The position numbers and the translations under genes are program-made. This document shows, piece by piece, positions 17,926 through 25,886 of a stretch of DNA of 64,000 nt; position 1 is the stretch's first letter, and every line of letters starts with the position of its first letter. This DNA comes from CALAGB01 sp963713965. GTDB lineage: Bacteria > Chloroflexota > Chloroflexia > Thermomicrobiales > Thermomicrobiaceae. The DNA lies in the NCBI GenBank assembly GCA_963713965.1, contig OY970217.1, positions 2,108,001 to 2,172,000 of the forward strand, in the 5' to 3' direction. The notes beneath the pieces were generated by a model that was not told where the DNA came from, did no database searches, and worked only from the letters and a program-made list of their open reading frames with translations.

Positions 17926-18287
17926 GTTTCCCTCGCCTTTTCCTGCTCAACAAACCTGTGATGTCGTCTACGTGCGATCTCGAGCTCTCGTGCGGACGTC
18001 TTTTGTGTCTTCTTCTGAAAGCCGTGCAGCAGGACGATTCGTCGACCGGCGACGAAAACATAGATGACGCGATAAATGTTCGTCATCGATTCTTCCCGCA
18101 GTTCCCAAAGATCACCCTCAAGGTGTCGTACCAACGGGGCTCTTGCCTGCACGTTTCGTATTCGAAGCTGTTCCAACGACCAACGGAATCGCGCTCGAGT
18201 CTTGACGTCGAGGCTATCAAGGAACGCCGCAACAGGGGCACGCCCCTGATCATCCAGATAGAACTCGATTGTGCACTCCACGACCAT
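17922..18287 (-). CDS. HigB-like RelE-superfamily toxin (Gp49-like)
   Basis: A 121-residue toxin of the phage-derived Gp49/HigB group, predicted to cleave mRNA on the ribosome. Motifs are IEFYLDDQGRAPVAAFLDSL, VRHLEGDLWELREES, YRVIYVFVAGRRIVLLHGFQKK and a basic KTSARELEIARRR tail; the GFQKKTQKT segment is the family hallmark. It is translationally coupled to the downstream antitoxin. ATG 18287 has no Shine-Dalgarno and overlaps a TATAAT box, so the true start may be the GTG two codons on, or the message may be leaderless. Confidence 0.88.
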   Translation of the reverse strand: MVVECTIEFYLDDQGRAPVAAFLDSLDVKTRARFRWSLEQLRIRNVQARAPLVRHLEGDLWELREESMTNIYRVIYVFVAGRRIVLLHGFQKKTQKTSARELEIARRRHHRFVEQEKARET

Positions 18288-18308
18288 TATACGGATTTTA
18301 GTATATTG
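18286..18308 (-). promoter_or_regulatory. Promoter/operator of the higBA-like pair
   Basis: On the minus strand the sequence runs ATATACTAAAATCCGTATAATGG. TATAAT is a consensus -10 box that shares bases with the ATG. TATAC and GTATA form an inverted repeat around eight bases, a plausible site for the Xre antitoxin. Inferred from sequence only. Confidence 0.45.
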
Positions 18309-18381
18309 AGCTTGTCTCGGTCAATGTCGGCAGCCCGACTTTACGGGGCGCTAGGGCGGGAGGACGTCAACGTTCAGACGT

Positions 18382-18515
18382 TCGTCGTGGCGGGACCTGT
18401 GCCCGCCTTCATTGAGCACGTTAGTGCCTCTCGATCGGCACCAATTGCCCGGTGAGACGCTCTCGAATCGTGATAGCGAATGGGCTACAAAGGCGCACAG
18501 GTCCCGCCACGACGA
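18382..18515. repeat. 21-bp perfect inverted repeat, arms 92 bases apart
   Basis: The left arm is at 18382-18402 and the right arm at 18495-18515; the arm starts TCGTCGTGGCGG. The region between holds no gene. It could be the ends of a very small mobile element or a long RNA hairpin between the toxin promoter and the terminator at 18670. No further copy was noticed in the window. Confidence 0.7.
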
Positions 18516-18669
18516 TTGCTTGGTACCCGTGAGTCCGTAAGAGTACTAACCCTTCTCCAGCTTACCGCCATATCATCAGAGCGGACCCAACATTGATGCT
18601 TATTTCGTGAGCTTCTCAAACTCGAATTCGCGCACTGAAGTAGGAAACCACCAACGGCTGAGAAGCAAG

Positions 18670-18694
18670 ATGCCCGGGAGACAATCCCGGGCAT
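18670..18694 (-). terminator. Terminator-like hairpin after the ThDP-enzyme genes
   Basis: ATGCCCGGGA (18670-18679) pairs with TCCCGGGCAT (18685-18694). It lies 31 bases past the stop of the minus-strand gene at 18725. The tail on the minus strand is only moderately T-rich (CTTGCTTCTC). Confidence 0.65.
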
Positions 18695-18724
18695 TCTCAC
18701 GTTCGTGCATGTCTGAGTGCGGGG

Positions 18725-19342
18725 CTAGCAGCCGTGAGGCGGCTTTGCGCCGATGCCGCGCATGAAGCGGTCTTTCAGTACCACCGGATCGAACTCAGGA
18801 TGCGACTGGCTCGGCCTGGCTTTGATCGGCGCGGCGATGAATGCGGGCCCCGGCGACCACAGCGCCTCTTGCATCAACCGCTCGAATTGAGACTCGTCAT
18901 GCGCCCAGTGACTGTTGGCAATGCCTGAAGCAGTGGCCACTTGAACCAGGTCTGTGCTCGTACCGCTCGGCGTTCGCTGTCCGCCGGTCATCTGATAACA
19001 GCCGTTATCCCAGATGACGATGGTCAGATTTGGCGGAGCGACCATACCTACGGTCGCCAGGCTGCCCAGATTCATCAAGAGGGAGCCGTCTCCCTCCAGC
19101 ACGATCACCTGACGGTGTGGTTGAGCCACCGCGACGCCGAGCCCGATCGGCACGGCCATGCCCATGCTGCCCAGCATATAGAAATTCTCGGGCCTGTCGC
19201 CCGCGCCGAAGAGGTCAAAGTTGCTGTTGCCAATCCCACCGATGACCGCTTCACCATTATGAAGCACGCTGACCAGACGCTCGGTCAGTGTCATCCGATC
19301 CAGTACGTTTGAACGTACGTCGATCCGCTCGAGAGTCTGCAT
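18725..19342 (-). CDS. ThDP-dependent decarboxylase, ThDP-binding subunit (sulfopyruvate/phosphonopyruvate decarboxylase beta-like)
   Basis: A 205-residue subunit carrying the cofactor-binding half of a ThDP decarboxylase. The ThDP motif is GDGSLLMNLGSLATVG, running to VIWDNGCYQ (GDG-x about 26-N). GSMGMAVPIGLGVAVAQP precedes it, as in ComE and phosphonopyruvate decarboxylases. Split alpha/beta architecture with a small beta subunit is typical of sulfopyruvate decarboxylase. No comABC or sulfonate genes are adjacent, so the 2-oxoacid substrate is open. AAAGGAT lies eight bases before the ATG. It is 31 bases downstream of the partner subunit. Confidence 0.8.
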   Translation of the reverse strand: MQTLERIDVRSNVLDRMTLTERLVSVLHNGEAVIGGIGNSNFDLFGAGDRPENFYMLGSMGMAVPIGLGVAVAQPHRQVIVLEGDGSLLMNLGSLATVGMVAPPNLTIVIWDNGCYQMTGGQRTPSGTSTDLVQVATASGIANSHWAHDESQFERLMQEALWSPGPAFIAAPIKARPSQSHPEFDPVVLKDRFMRGIGAKPPHGC

Positions 19343-19373
19343 GAGGTTGGATCCTTTCGCTGACGGAGACCAA

Positions 19374-19910
19374 TCAGGCCGCTCGTTTGCTGGGAGCCGA
19401 GCCTGGCGCGGTCTTTCCGCCGGTCAGAATCGGGGAAACGATGATTGCGGCCGGATGTTGCGTGTTGAAGCACTGCGACGCCATGCGGTCGACCAGGAAT
19501 TCGACCCGATTGGGGTCGTCGAGGGTGACGTGCGGAATGCTCAGCCCGTCGAGCGTCGAGCGCAGCACGCGCGTGATCGGCGTCTGCACTGGATTGAACT
19601 CGCCAAGAATGCCCCGCTCAGTGACGATCATCAGCACGGGAATCTGATAGGGGGTAGCCAGCGATGCGAGGACGTTGGCGATGTTACCGAAACCGCTACT
19701 TTGCATTAGCGCCACAGAGCGCACACCGCCCATCGCACCGCCGCAGGCGATCGCCACGGCTTCGTCTTCACGAGTCGCCGTGAAGCAGCGCGTCTCAGGG
19801 TGCGTTTCGAACCCATCGATCAGCTTGGCGAGCGCCTGATCAGGAACGTAGCTCACGAGGCGTACGTCCTGGCGCAGCAGGCGATCGAGCGTGATCTCGG
19901 TCCAGTCCAT
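19374..19910 (-). CDS. ThDP-dependent decarboxylase, pyrimidine-binding subunit (sulfopyruvate decarboxylase alpha-like)
   Basis: A 178-residue PYR domain that completes the ThDP active site with the product of the next gene. The activating Glu is in TATREDEAVAIACGGAMGG. SVALMQSSGFGNIANVLASL and IPVLMIVTERG are typical of ComD-like subunits. GGAGG stands eight bases before the ATG. Together the two genes give the length of one phosphonopyruvate decarboxylase chain (about 380 residues). Upstream to 20224 there are 314 bases holding only the presumed promoter and a small hairpin (CTCACTC-ATTTC-GAGTGAG). Confidence 0.8.
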   Translation of the reverse strand: MDWTEITLDRLLRQDVRLVSYVPDQALAKLIDGFETHPETRCFTATREDEAVAIACGGAMGGVRSVALMQSSGFGNIANVLASLATPYQIPVLMIVTERGILGEFNPVQTPITRVLRSTLDGLSIPHVTLDDPNRVEFLVDRMASQCFNTQHPAAIIVSPILTGGKTAPGSAPSKRAA

Positions 19911-20224
19911 TTAAGGGCCTCCGTTCACTTCCCAATCCATCTGGACGTGGGAAGCTCCTTCTCCACTACGCCGTGAGGCGTCGTCATGGATGCTCCTCTC
20001 ACTCATTTCGAGTGAGAGGCAGTGAGGGAGAGCGTAGCAACGGTCTGTAACACCGGCGTTAACTGACCGGCCGACGCAACATTTCCCTCGGGGGATCGGC
20101 GCGTGTCCTCGACGGAAGTAGTCACGCGTTGTGTCTCGCTCGCCCTGCCGACCCTGCGGGCGCGGTTGGAGTACGCAATCGACGTTCCACTTACGGTAAC
20201 GTGCATTCGTACGAGACTTTGTGG
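19911..20224. other. Intergenic region, no gene recognised
   Basis: It contains the probable promoter of the decarboxylase pair and the hairpin CTCACTC-ATTTC-GAGTGAG near 20000. I see no RNA gene or riboswitch. Confidence 0.4.
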
Positions 20225-21367
20225 TCATTTGTGCTGAGCGAAGAGCCATGAAAAGAACCCAGGTGTCGGGCTTGGCTTGCCCATGATGGTGTATGGCGCG
20301 AGCCAGGCTCCGTGTCCCATGTTGGTGAACTCGGTGTAGCGTGGGTCTCCACCCGCAGCTCGGATGGCGTTGATCATGTCCCGCGACCCGGAAACCGGCA
20401 CCGTCGTATCGTCGGAGCTATGGAAGTCCCAGATCGGGACGTTGACCAGCAGATTGGCATAGGTCGGGTCGCCAGCCCCTGCGATCGGTGCCAGTGCCGC
20501 CCAGTAGTTCGGCCAACGCTCGGCCGCGTCCCAGGTGCCGTAGCCCCCCATGGATAGGCCGGTCAGATAGATCCGATTCGCGTCGATATTGCTGTAGACG
20601 AGCTGCAAGGTATCGACGATCTCTTTGGAAAGACGTAGAGAGTCGTTCGGCTGGGGCGTCATCGAATAGGTTCCATAGTTGGCTGGCACGTCGACGAAGC
20701 GGTTGGGAACCTGGAGCTGTGGGATCACGATGAAGCTGGGCCAACGTGCTTGAACGTCCTCGCTGTACGGCTCGGGAAAGCCTGGTCCCCAGATCTCGGA
20801 GTAGGGATCGTTGAGGATCGCGTCCCGGTTCTGCTGCGCGGTTTTGGTGGGTACGGCACGTTCACCGCCTCCCGCAAGAAGGAGGACGAGCGGATACGAC
20901 GTCTTCGGCGAGAAGTTCCGCGGCAGGAACAGATAGAAGGTCATTGAGAAGCCGCTCGGCTCATTGGCCTCGCAGGTGAGATAGTCGTAAGCCGAGCCCG
21001 GATCGCACCCCATGCTGATCCCATTCGACTCCGTCATCATTTTTGGAGTCACTTCCGGGGTACTGGTTGGCGCTGCAGAGAGTGTTGGTGATGGAGAGGG
21101 CGTTGAGGTCGGCGAGGCGGACGCAGCCTCAGTTGCGGTCACGGTCGGTGTGATTGCTTGAGTGGGACTCGCCATTGGGGACGTGTCAACCTTACTCGTG
21201 GGACTCGAGAGGGCTGTTGGCGATGGTGTCTCGGTCGCGGTCGTCTTGGCGAGGCTAGTTCGCTGCTGCAGCGTCCGCTTGGGAATCGGCACGTGAGAAG
21301 AGACCAGAACGACGACAAGGATGATGCCAAGAACCGCCAGCAGTGCGGTGATTATGGAACGTCTCAA
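20225..21367 (-). CDS. Exported serine esterase (alpha/beta hydrolase) with Thr/Pro-rich linker
   Basis: 380 residues. Residues 1 to about 25 form a signal or membrane anchor (SIITALLAVLGIILVVVLVS). A long S/T/P-rich linker follows (about residues 40-110, STPSPSPTLSAAPTSTP). An alpha/beta hydrolase domain ends the protein, with the nucleophile elbow GLSMGGYGTW, an acid in HSSDDTTVP and His in NMGHGAW, the order of feruloyl-esterase or PHB-depolymerase-like enzymes. It probably acts outside the cell, tethered by the linker. The start is TTG 21367 after GGGGAAG. Substrate unknown. It is a single gene, divergent from nothing close. Confidence 0.8.
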   Translation of the reverse strand: MRRSIITALLAVLGIILVVVLVSSHVPIPKRTLQQRTSLAKTTATETPSPTALSSPTSKVDTSPMASPTQAITPTVTATEAASASPTSTPSPSPTLSAAPTSTPEVTPKMMTESNGISMGCDPGSAYDYLTCEANEPSGFSMTFYLFLPRNFSPKTSYPLVLLLAGGGERAVPTKTAQQNRDAILNDPYSEIWGPGFPEPYSEDVQARWPSFIVIPQLQVPNRFVDVPANYGTYSMTPQPNDSLRLSKEIVDTLQLVYSNIDANRIYLTGLSMGGYGTWDAAERWPNYWAALAPIAGAGDPTYANLLVNVPIWDFHSSDDTTVPVSGSRDMINAIRAAGGDPRYTEFTNMGHGAWLAPYTIMGKPSPTPGFFSWLFAQHK

Positions 21368-21560
21368 ACTCTTCCCCGTCGTTCGTTCGACAGATCAGCG
21401 CGCTTCACTCATTCAACATGCGGTGAGTCGTCCTCATCGGAGGAATGCCCGATTCTCTCGTGTCCGAGCATTATGTCAGATCCGTGTAGATCGAACGCGG
21501 TGCGTCAACCTATTGGGAGCCTGGACGACGGCCAATTGCGGCGTCACGGCGAGTCGTCCT

Positions 21561-22841
21561 TCAGTCTTCAGCCCGGGCGATCTCTTCAACCGACTGAGCC
21601 TTGCGTGACGAGTTGGTTCGGCTCGACTCGCCGGAGCCGCTCACGGCAAAGACCTGTTGGGCGCGAGTTCGCGTCCACTGCCACGGACCGAAGTCGGTTG
21701 GCAGGAGTGACGGCCGGCCAATGAGGCGGCTGAAGCCCGGAGTGTAGAGGAGGACGGCGCAGATGGCAGTGGTGATCGACGCGACGATGAACCAGACGCT
21801 GAAGACGCGGATAGCCACCGGCCAACCCAGGAGCAAACGCGGCACCACGTAGGTGAGCACGTCGTTCAGGACGAAGGCGTGAATCAAATAGATGCCAAAT
21901 GAGCAATCGGACAGCAACGTGACGAAACGACGCCCGTAGGGGAGTCCGTCGGCCGATCGGTGCGTGGCCCATTCGCAGCCCAGCCAGTAGAGGAAGAGAA
22001 TCGCGGTCAGACTGTAGAAAACCATTACCGGCTGGAAGACGTGTGTGGCGTAGCCCATCGAGGCGTGCTGCACGTTTAGCGCGATGGCGTAGCGCCCCCA
22101 GAGGGTCGCAATCCCGGCACCCAGACCAAACACGACAAGCATGCTGTGTCGCATCACGAAGGCGCGGAGTTCGTCCAGGTAGAGGGCGGCATAGGCGCCG
22201 ATCATCACGTAGAACTGATATTCCGGCAGCATGCGCCATTGATATTCGTTCATCCACTGGCCGAAATGAGTCGAGGCAAGTGGTCCGGTCAGGATGTAGT
22301 TGAAGTCAAAGTACATCAAGGCCAGCTGCAGCGCGGCGCTGATGCCGAGTACGCGCCAGGGGCGATGACGGTAGCGAATGACGAACCAAAGCAGCAACGG
22401 CAAGGCCAAATAGAACTCGATTGTCAGCAAGATGTAGTAGAGCTGGTACGACGCGTTGCCGGACAGAATGTCGGCCAGCGCGGTGTGGACCCAGTTGCCC
22501 ACCGGATCATGCGGAACGTTGACGTAAACGTAGATGAGGCTCCAGATGATGTAAGGCACGACCACGCCAAGGCCACGTTTGCGCCAGAAGGTCCCGAGCT
22601 TGAGTGGTCGCTTGGTGTAGTTGTGGACCATCACCAGCGCCGTGAGGGAAAGGAAGACCTCACGCGTGAAGTGGAGCGCCGAGACCGCCGCGTTCTGTAC
22701 CTCAGACCCGAATTGAGTCGTGTTGAAGAAGACGGTGAAGGCGGTGACGTGCACCGCTACCACGGACAAAGCGGTCACGACCCGCACCATGTCGATCTCG
22801 TGCAGGAAGTTGCGAGACTTGCGTGTGACCTTGGCTGACAT
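21561..22841 (-). CDS. Acyltransferase-3 family integral membrane protein
   Basis: 426 residues with about ten spans. The N-terminus reads LHEIDMVRVVTALSVVAVHV, with the His that is part of the active-site motif in acyltransferase-3 proteins. VFLSLTALVMVHNY and LTIEFYLALPLLLWFVI follow in usual order, and CSFGIYLIHAFVLN is near the end. These enzymes O-acylate sugars, peptidoglycan or lipids at the membrane. A charged, Ser-rich tail ends it. It begins 56 bases after the acyl-CoA synthetase gene on the same strand, which could supply activated acyl groups. AGAAGGG precedes the ATG. Confidence 0.85.
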   Translation of the reverse strand: MSAKVTRKSRNFLHEIDMVRVVTALSVVAVHVTAFTVFFNTTQFGSEVQNAAVSALHFTREVFLSLTALVMVHNYTKRPLKLGTFWRKRGLGVVVPYIIWSLIYVYVNVPHDPVGNWVHTALADILSGNASYQLYYILLTIEFYLALPLLLWFVIRYRHRPWRVLGISAALQLALMYFDFNYILTGPLASTHFGQWMNEYQWRMLPEYQFYVMIGAYAALYLDELRAFVMRHSMLVVFGLGAGIATLWGRYAIALNVQHASMGYATHVFQPVMVFYSLTAILFLYWLGCEWATHRSADGLPYGRRFVTLLSDCSFGIYLIHAFVLNDVLTYVVPRLLLGWPVAIRVFSVWFIVASITTAICAVLLYTPGFSRLIGRPSLLPTDFGPWQWTRTRAQQVFAVSGSGESSRTNSSRKAQSVEEIARAED

Positions 22842-22877
22842 CCGTGACTAACCCTTCTGGAGCGCCCCGGTCAGTGC

Positions 22878-22898
22878 GACGTCCGTTTGCCGGACGTC
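22878..22898 (-). terminator. Small intercistronic hairpin
   Basis: GACGTCCG (22878-22885) pairs with CGGACGTC (22891-22898) around five bases, between the acyl-CoA synthetase stop and the acyltransferase start. It has no T-run, so it may pause or protect RNA rather than terminate. Confidence 0.3.
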
Positions 22899-24438
22899 AC
22901 GCGACTCCATAGCGGACGTTCCGGTTGCCACGGGCATCGGGAGAGATGCCAACCAGGTGCCGGCGGATCTTTCCGGTTCTGGTACGCGGAAGCTCGGCCA
23001 CCGGCTCGAACCGCTCGGGAACCTTGTAGGCACTGAGTAGTGATGCGCAGTGCTCCCGAACCCCGTCGAGCGCGCCCGGTTTGGCGTTCGGCTCCAGTAC
23101 AACGTAGGCGATCGGCCGTTGCCCGTAGATCGGGTCCGGCTCCGCGATCACCGCGGCATCCCGCACGTTGGGGTGAGCCAACATGATCTCTTCGACCTCT
23201 CTTGGCGATATCTTCTCGCCGCCACGGTTGATCACGTCTTTGATCCGCCCCGTGATGAAGAGGAAGCCATCGGAGTCGAGATAGCCCAGGTCACCGGTGC
23301 GGAACCAGCCGTCCTGGAAGGACGAAGCACTGGCGCCGGCATCGTAGGCGTCGATCACGTTCGGACCGGAGATGCAGATCTCGCCTTCTTCACCGGTCTT
23401 GACTTGCTTCAAGCCACCGATCGGCTGGTCCTCAAGCGGTCGACAGACGCGCAGCGATACGCCGATCGGACGGCCAACCGAGCCCGGCTTGTAGTGTTCC
23501 GGCGGCACTGGGTTGGCAGCCACTGTGGCCGCCGCTTCGGAGAGGCCGTAGGTCTCGATGACCGGGATGTCGAAGCGCTTCTCGAAGGCCATGAGTTGCA
23601 CCAGCGGGAGCGGCGCCGAGGCGGTACGCACGAAGCGTAGGGTGCCGGGCAGCCAGTCCGGTCGTTCGGTTTGCAGCAGGACCGCCAGGATGGTCGGAAC
23701 GATGCTGGCCCAGGTGACCTGGTAATCCTGGATCCAGTCCCAGAACCGGGTGCGGCTGAAGCGTGGCGCGACGACCAGTGTGCCACCGGACATCACCGTC
23801 GTGCAGAGGCTCACCACCGGAGCATTTATATGGAAGAAGGGGAGGACGGAGAGCCCGCGATCATCCGGGGTCAGGCGGTGACTGATGCGGATCTGATCAG
23901 CCGTCCAGGCGAACTGATCGGCTCGCAGGCATACCCCTTTGGGCGACCCGGTGGTACCGGACGTCGTCAGGCGGACGGTGCCACGATCGACCAGCCCATA
24001 GACCCGGGGTGTGAGGAGCGGGCCCGGTTGATTGGCCCAGTCGAGAACCTGCTCATCGAGCTCTGACCGCGTGATGACGCGCTTGACAACCGGCCCGAAG
24101 CCATCGGCCGCGCTCGCTTCCTCGGCAACTGCCAGATCGGGCGTGAATGACTCGGCTAAACGCGACTTCTCGCTGTCGGTCGCTTCGGGCGAGCAGGGGA
24201 CGAGCTGATGCCCGCCGGTCAGCGCCGCCAGCCAGACCACAGCGGCGCTCATTCCGCCCGGTAAACCCAGCACGATGCTGCGCGCGTTCGAACCAAGATG
24301 CTGCTGCAGACCGCGCATGGCCTTAAGCGTTTGCAGATAGGTGAGTGAATGGCCGGTTTCGAGATCGGTCAGGAACGTCGTGTCCGGTTGGTTGTGAGCC
24401 CAATGCTCCAAACGCTCGGTAATCGATGGGGCGTGCAT
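22897..24438 (-). CDS. AMP-forming acyl-CoA synthetase
   Basis: A 513-residue class I adenylate-forming enzyme that activates a carboxylic acid to acyl-AMP and then acyl-CoA. Motifs are RLTTSGTTGSPKGVCLR (phosphate loop), ETYGLSEAAATV, GWFRTGDLGYLDSDGF, GRIKDVINRGGEKISPREVE and the C-terminal RTRTGKIRR with catalytic Lys. It resembles the oxalyl- and long-chain-CoA ligase branches; the acid is not predictable. I use ATG 24438 (AAAGGAA, seven bases upstream); the frame is open to 24498 without a binding site. It is probably co-transcribed with the acyltransferase gene. Confidence 0.9.
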   Translation of the reverse strand: MHAPSITERLEHWAHNQPDTTFLTDLETGHSLTYLQTLKAMRGLQQHLGSNARSIVLGLPGGMSAAVVWLAALTGGHQLVPCSPEATDSEKSRLAESFTPDLAVAEEASAADGFGPVVKRVITRSELDEQVLDWANQPGPLLTPRVYGLVDRGTVRLTTSGTTGSPKGVCLRADQFAWTADQIRISHRLTPDDRGLSVLPFFHINAPVVSLCTTVMSGGTLVVAPRFSRTRFWDWIQDYQVTWASIVPTILAVLLQTERPDWLPGTLRFVRTASAPLPLVQLMAFEKRFDIPVIETYGLSEAAATVAANPVPPEHYKPGSVGRPIGVSLRVCRPLEDQPIGGLKQVKTGEEGEICISGPNVIDAYDAGASASSFQDGWFRTGDLGYLDSDGFLFITGRIKDVINRGGEKISPREVEEIMLAHPNVRDAAVIAEPDPIYGQRPIAYVVLEPNAKPGALDGVREHCASLLSAYKVPERFEPVAELPRTRTGKIRRHLVGISPDARGNRNVRYGVA

Positions 24439-24971
24439 ACCCCGTTCCTTTCTACTCCGAATCCGAGACTCCAGAAGAAGATGGAACGAGCCTGTCAAAG
24501 TGCATCGAAGACGATGCCTCTGCCCAGGCCGTATCAGGTGAGGGAAATCTCGTTATGTATTCGTCTCGTTCAAACACCAGGAGATCAGTCGATCCTCTCG
24601 TTTGTGCTGCACTGCACCGTAGCCCGCCCATGTAAACGGCGTATTACACGTCGCCGCCACCGATGCCAGAACGTGGCGCGTCCGGGCCATGGCCTTGGGT
24701 GCCGCTCGACAAATCACGTCGGCGAGCGGCAACGTCACCATTCCGCACCACATACGGACAGAGCACTACGCGAGAATCGTGCCGTGATCGACCGACGCAG
24801 GTTTTTGCCTTGACGACGCTGAAGGCGCCCGGTATACGCGCCGCGGGCGCGCCGAAGGGCCACCCGATTTCGTAGAGTTCTACGAGCGTGGAGAGTGGGA
24901 CGTGCGATGTCGCAAGGGCGAGCGTCGTCGAGAGTGTCTCGTATCGGGCACGCATTTCGGAGCAACTGAGC
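24439..24971. other. Divergent intergenic region, no gene recognised
   Basis: About 530 bases between the minus-strand acyl-CoA synthetase and the plus-strand ABC genes. It must hold both promoters. Several overlapping short frames exist on both strands but none has a convincing start or family pattern. Confidence 0.45.
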
Positions 24972-25886
24972 ATGAACGCCATCATTGAGACAGAATCACT
25001 AACCAAGTTCTACGGTGCTAGCCTGGGAATCAACGCCCTCACGTTCTCGGTCGATGAGGGGGAGGTCTTCGGCTTCCTGGGCCCCAATGGTGCTGGGAAG
25101 ACGACTACGATTCGCTTGCTGATGGGCTTGCTGCGTCCGACTTCAGGCTCCGCCCGCATAGCGGGGATGAATTGCTGGTCGCAATCGACGGACGTGAAAC
25201 GTCTGATCGGCTATCTACCAGGGGAATTCAACGTCGATCCGGCTCTCACCGGCGCGCAGGTCATCGAATACCTGGGCCATCTCTCCGGTGGGGTTGACCA
25301 AGCGCTCGTCAAGCGACTCGTGCAGCGCTTCGAGCTGGACCCCAGCAAGCGCTTTCGTGACTATTCACGCGGCAACAAGCAGAAGGTCGGGTTGATCCAG
25401 GCGTTCATGCGCCGGCCCCGCCTCCTGATTCTCGATGAGCCGACCGCCGGGCTCGACCCACTCAACCAGCAGGAGTTTTATGCGCTGGTGCAGGAGGCAC
25501 GCGAGTCGGGGAGCAGCATCTTCCTCTCGTCTCACATCTTGCCGGAAGTGGAGCACACCTGCGATCGGGTCGGGATCATCCGGGAAGGCGAGCTGGTCAA
25601 GATCGATCACGTCTCGACGCTCAAGGAAATGCGGCGCCACGTCATCGAGATCGTCTTCCCCGGAGCGCCGGAACTCGAGTGGTTTGCCGGGCTCCCCAAC
25701 GTGAGCGACGTCAAGCTGCTGAACGACGGCACTACGGTACAGCTGACTGCACAACAGGAAATGGCGGACGTCATCCAGGTGGCGGCGCGGCACCAGGCGA
25801 CGTCGATGACGGCGCGACAGCCGAGCCTTGAAGAAGTTTTTCTGCGCTATTACGAGCCGGACTCCAGCGAGGGACGGCTGGAATGA
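24972..25886 (+). CDS. ABC transporter ATPase, ABC-2 exporter type
   Basis: 304 residues from ATG 24972. An open frame continues upstream to 24888, but MNAIIETESLTKFYG is the normal family start. Walker A is GPNGAGKTTT, signature YSRGNKQKVGL, Walker B LLILDEPTAGLDP, H-loop SSHILPEVE. The C-terminal about 90 residues match the regulatory tail of DrrA/CcmA-like drug or lipid exporters. It overlaps the permease gene by four bases (ATGA), so the two are translated together. Substrate unknown. Confidence 0.93.
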   Translation: MNAIIETESLTKFYGASLGINALTFSVDEGEVFGFLGPNGAGKTTTIRLLMGLLRPTSGSARIAGMNCWSQSTDVKRLIGYLPGEFNVDPALTGAQVIEYLGHLSGGVDQALVKRLVQRFELDPSKRFRDYSRGNKQKVGLIQAFMRRPRLLILDEPTAGLDPLNQQEFYALVQEARESGSSIFLSSHILPEVEHTCDRVGIIREGELVKIDHVSTLKEMRRHVIEIVFPGAPELEWFAGLPNVSDVKLLNDGTTVQLTAQQEMADVIQVAARHQATSMTARQPSLEEVFLRYYEPDSSEGRLE

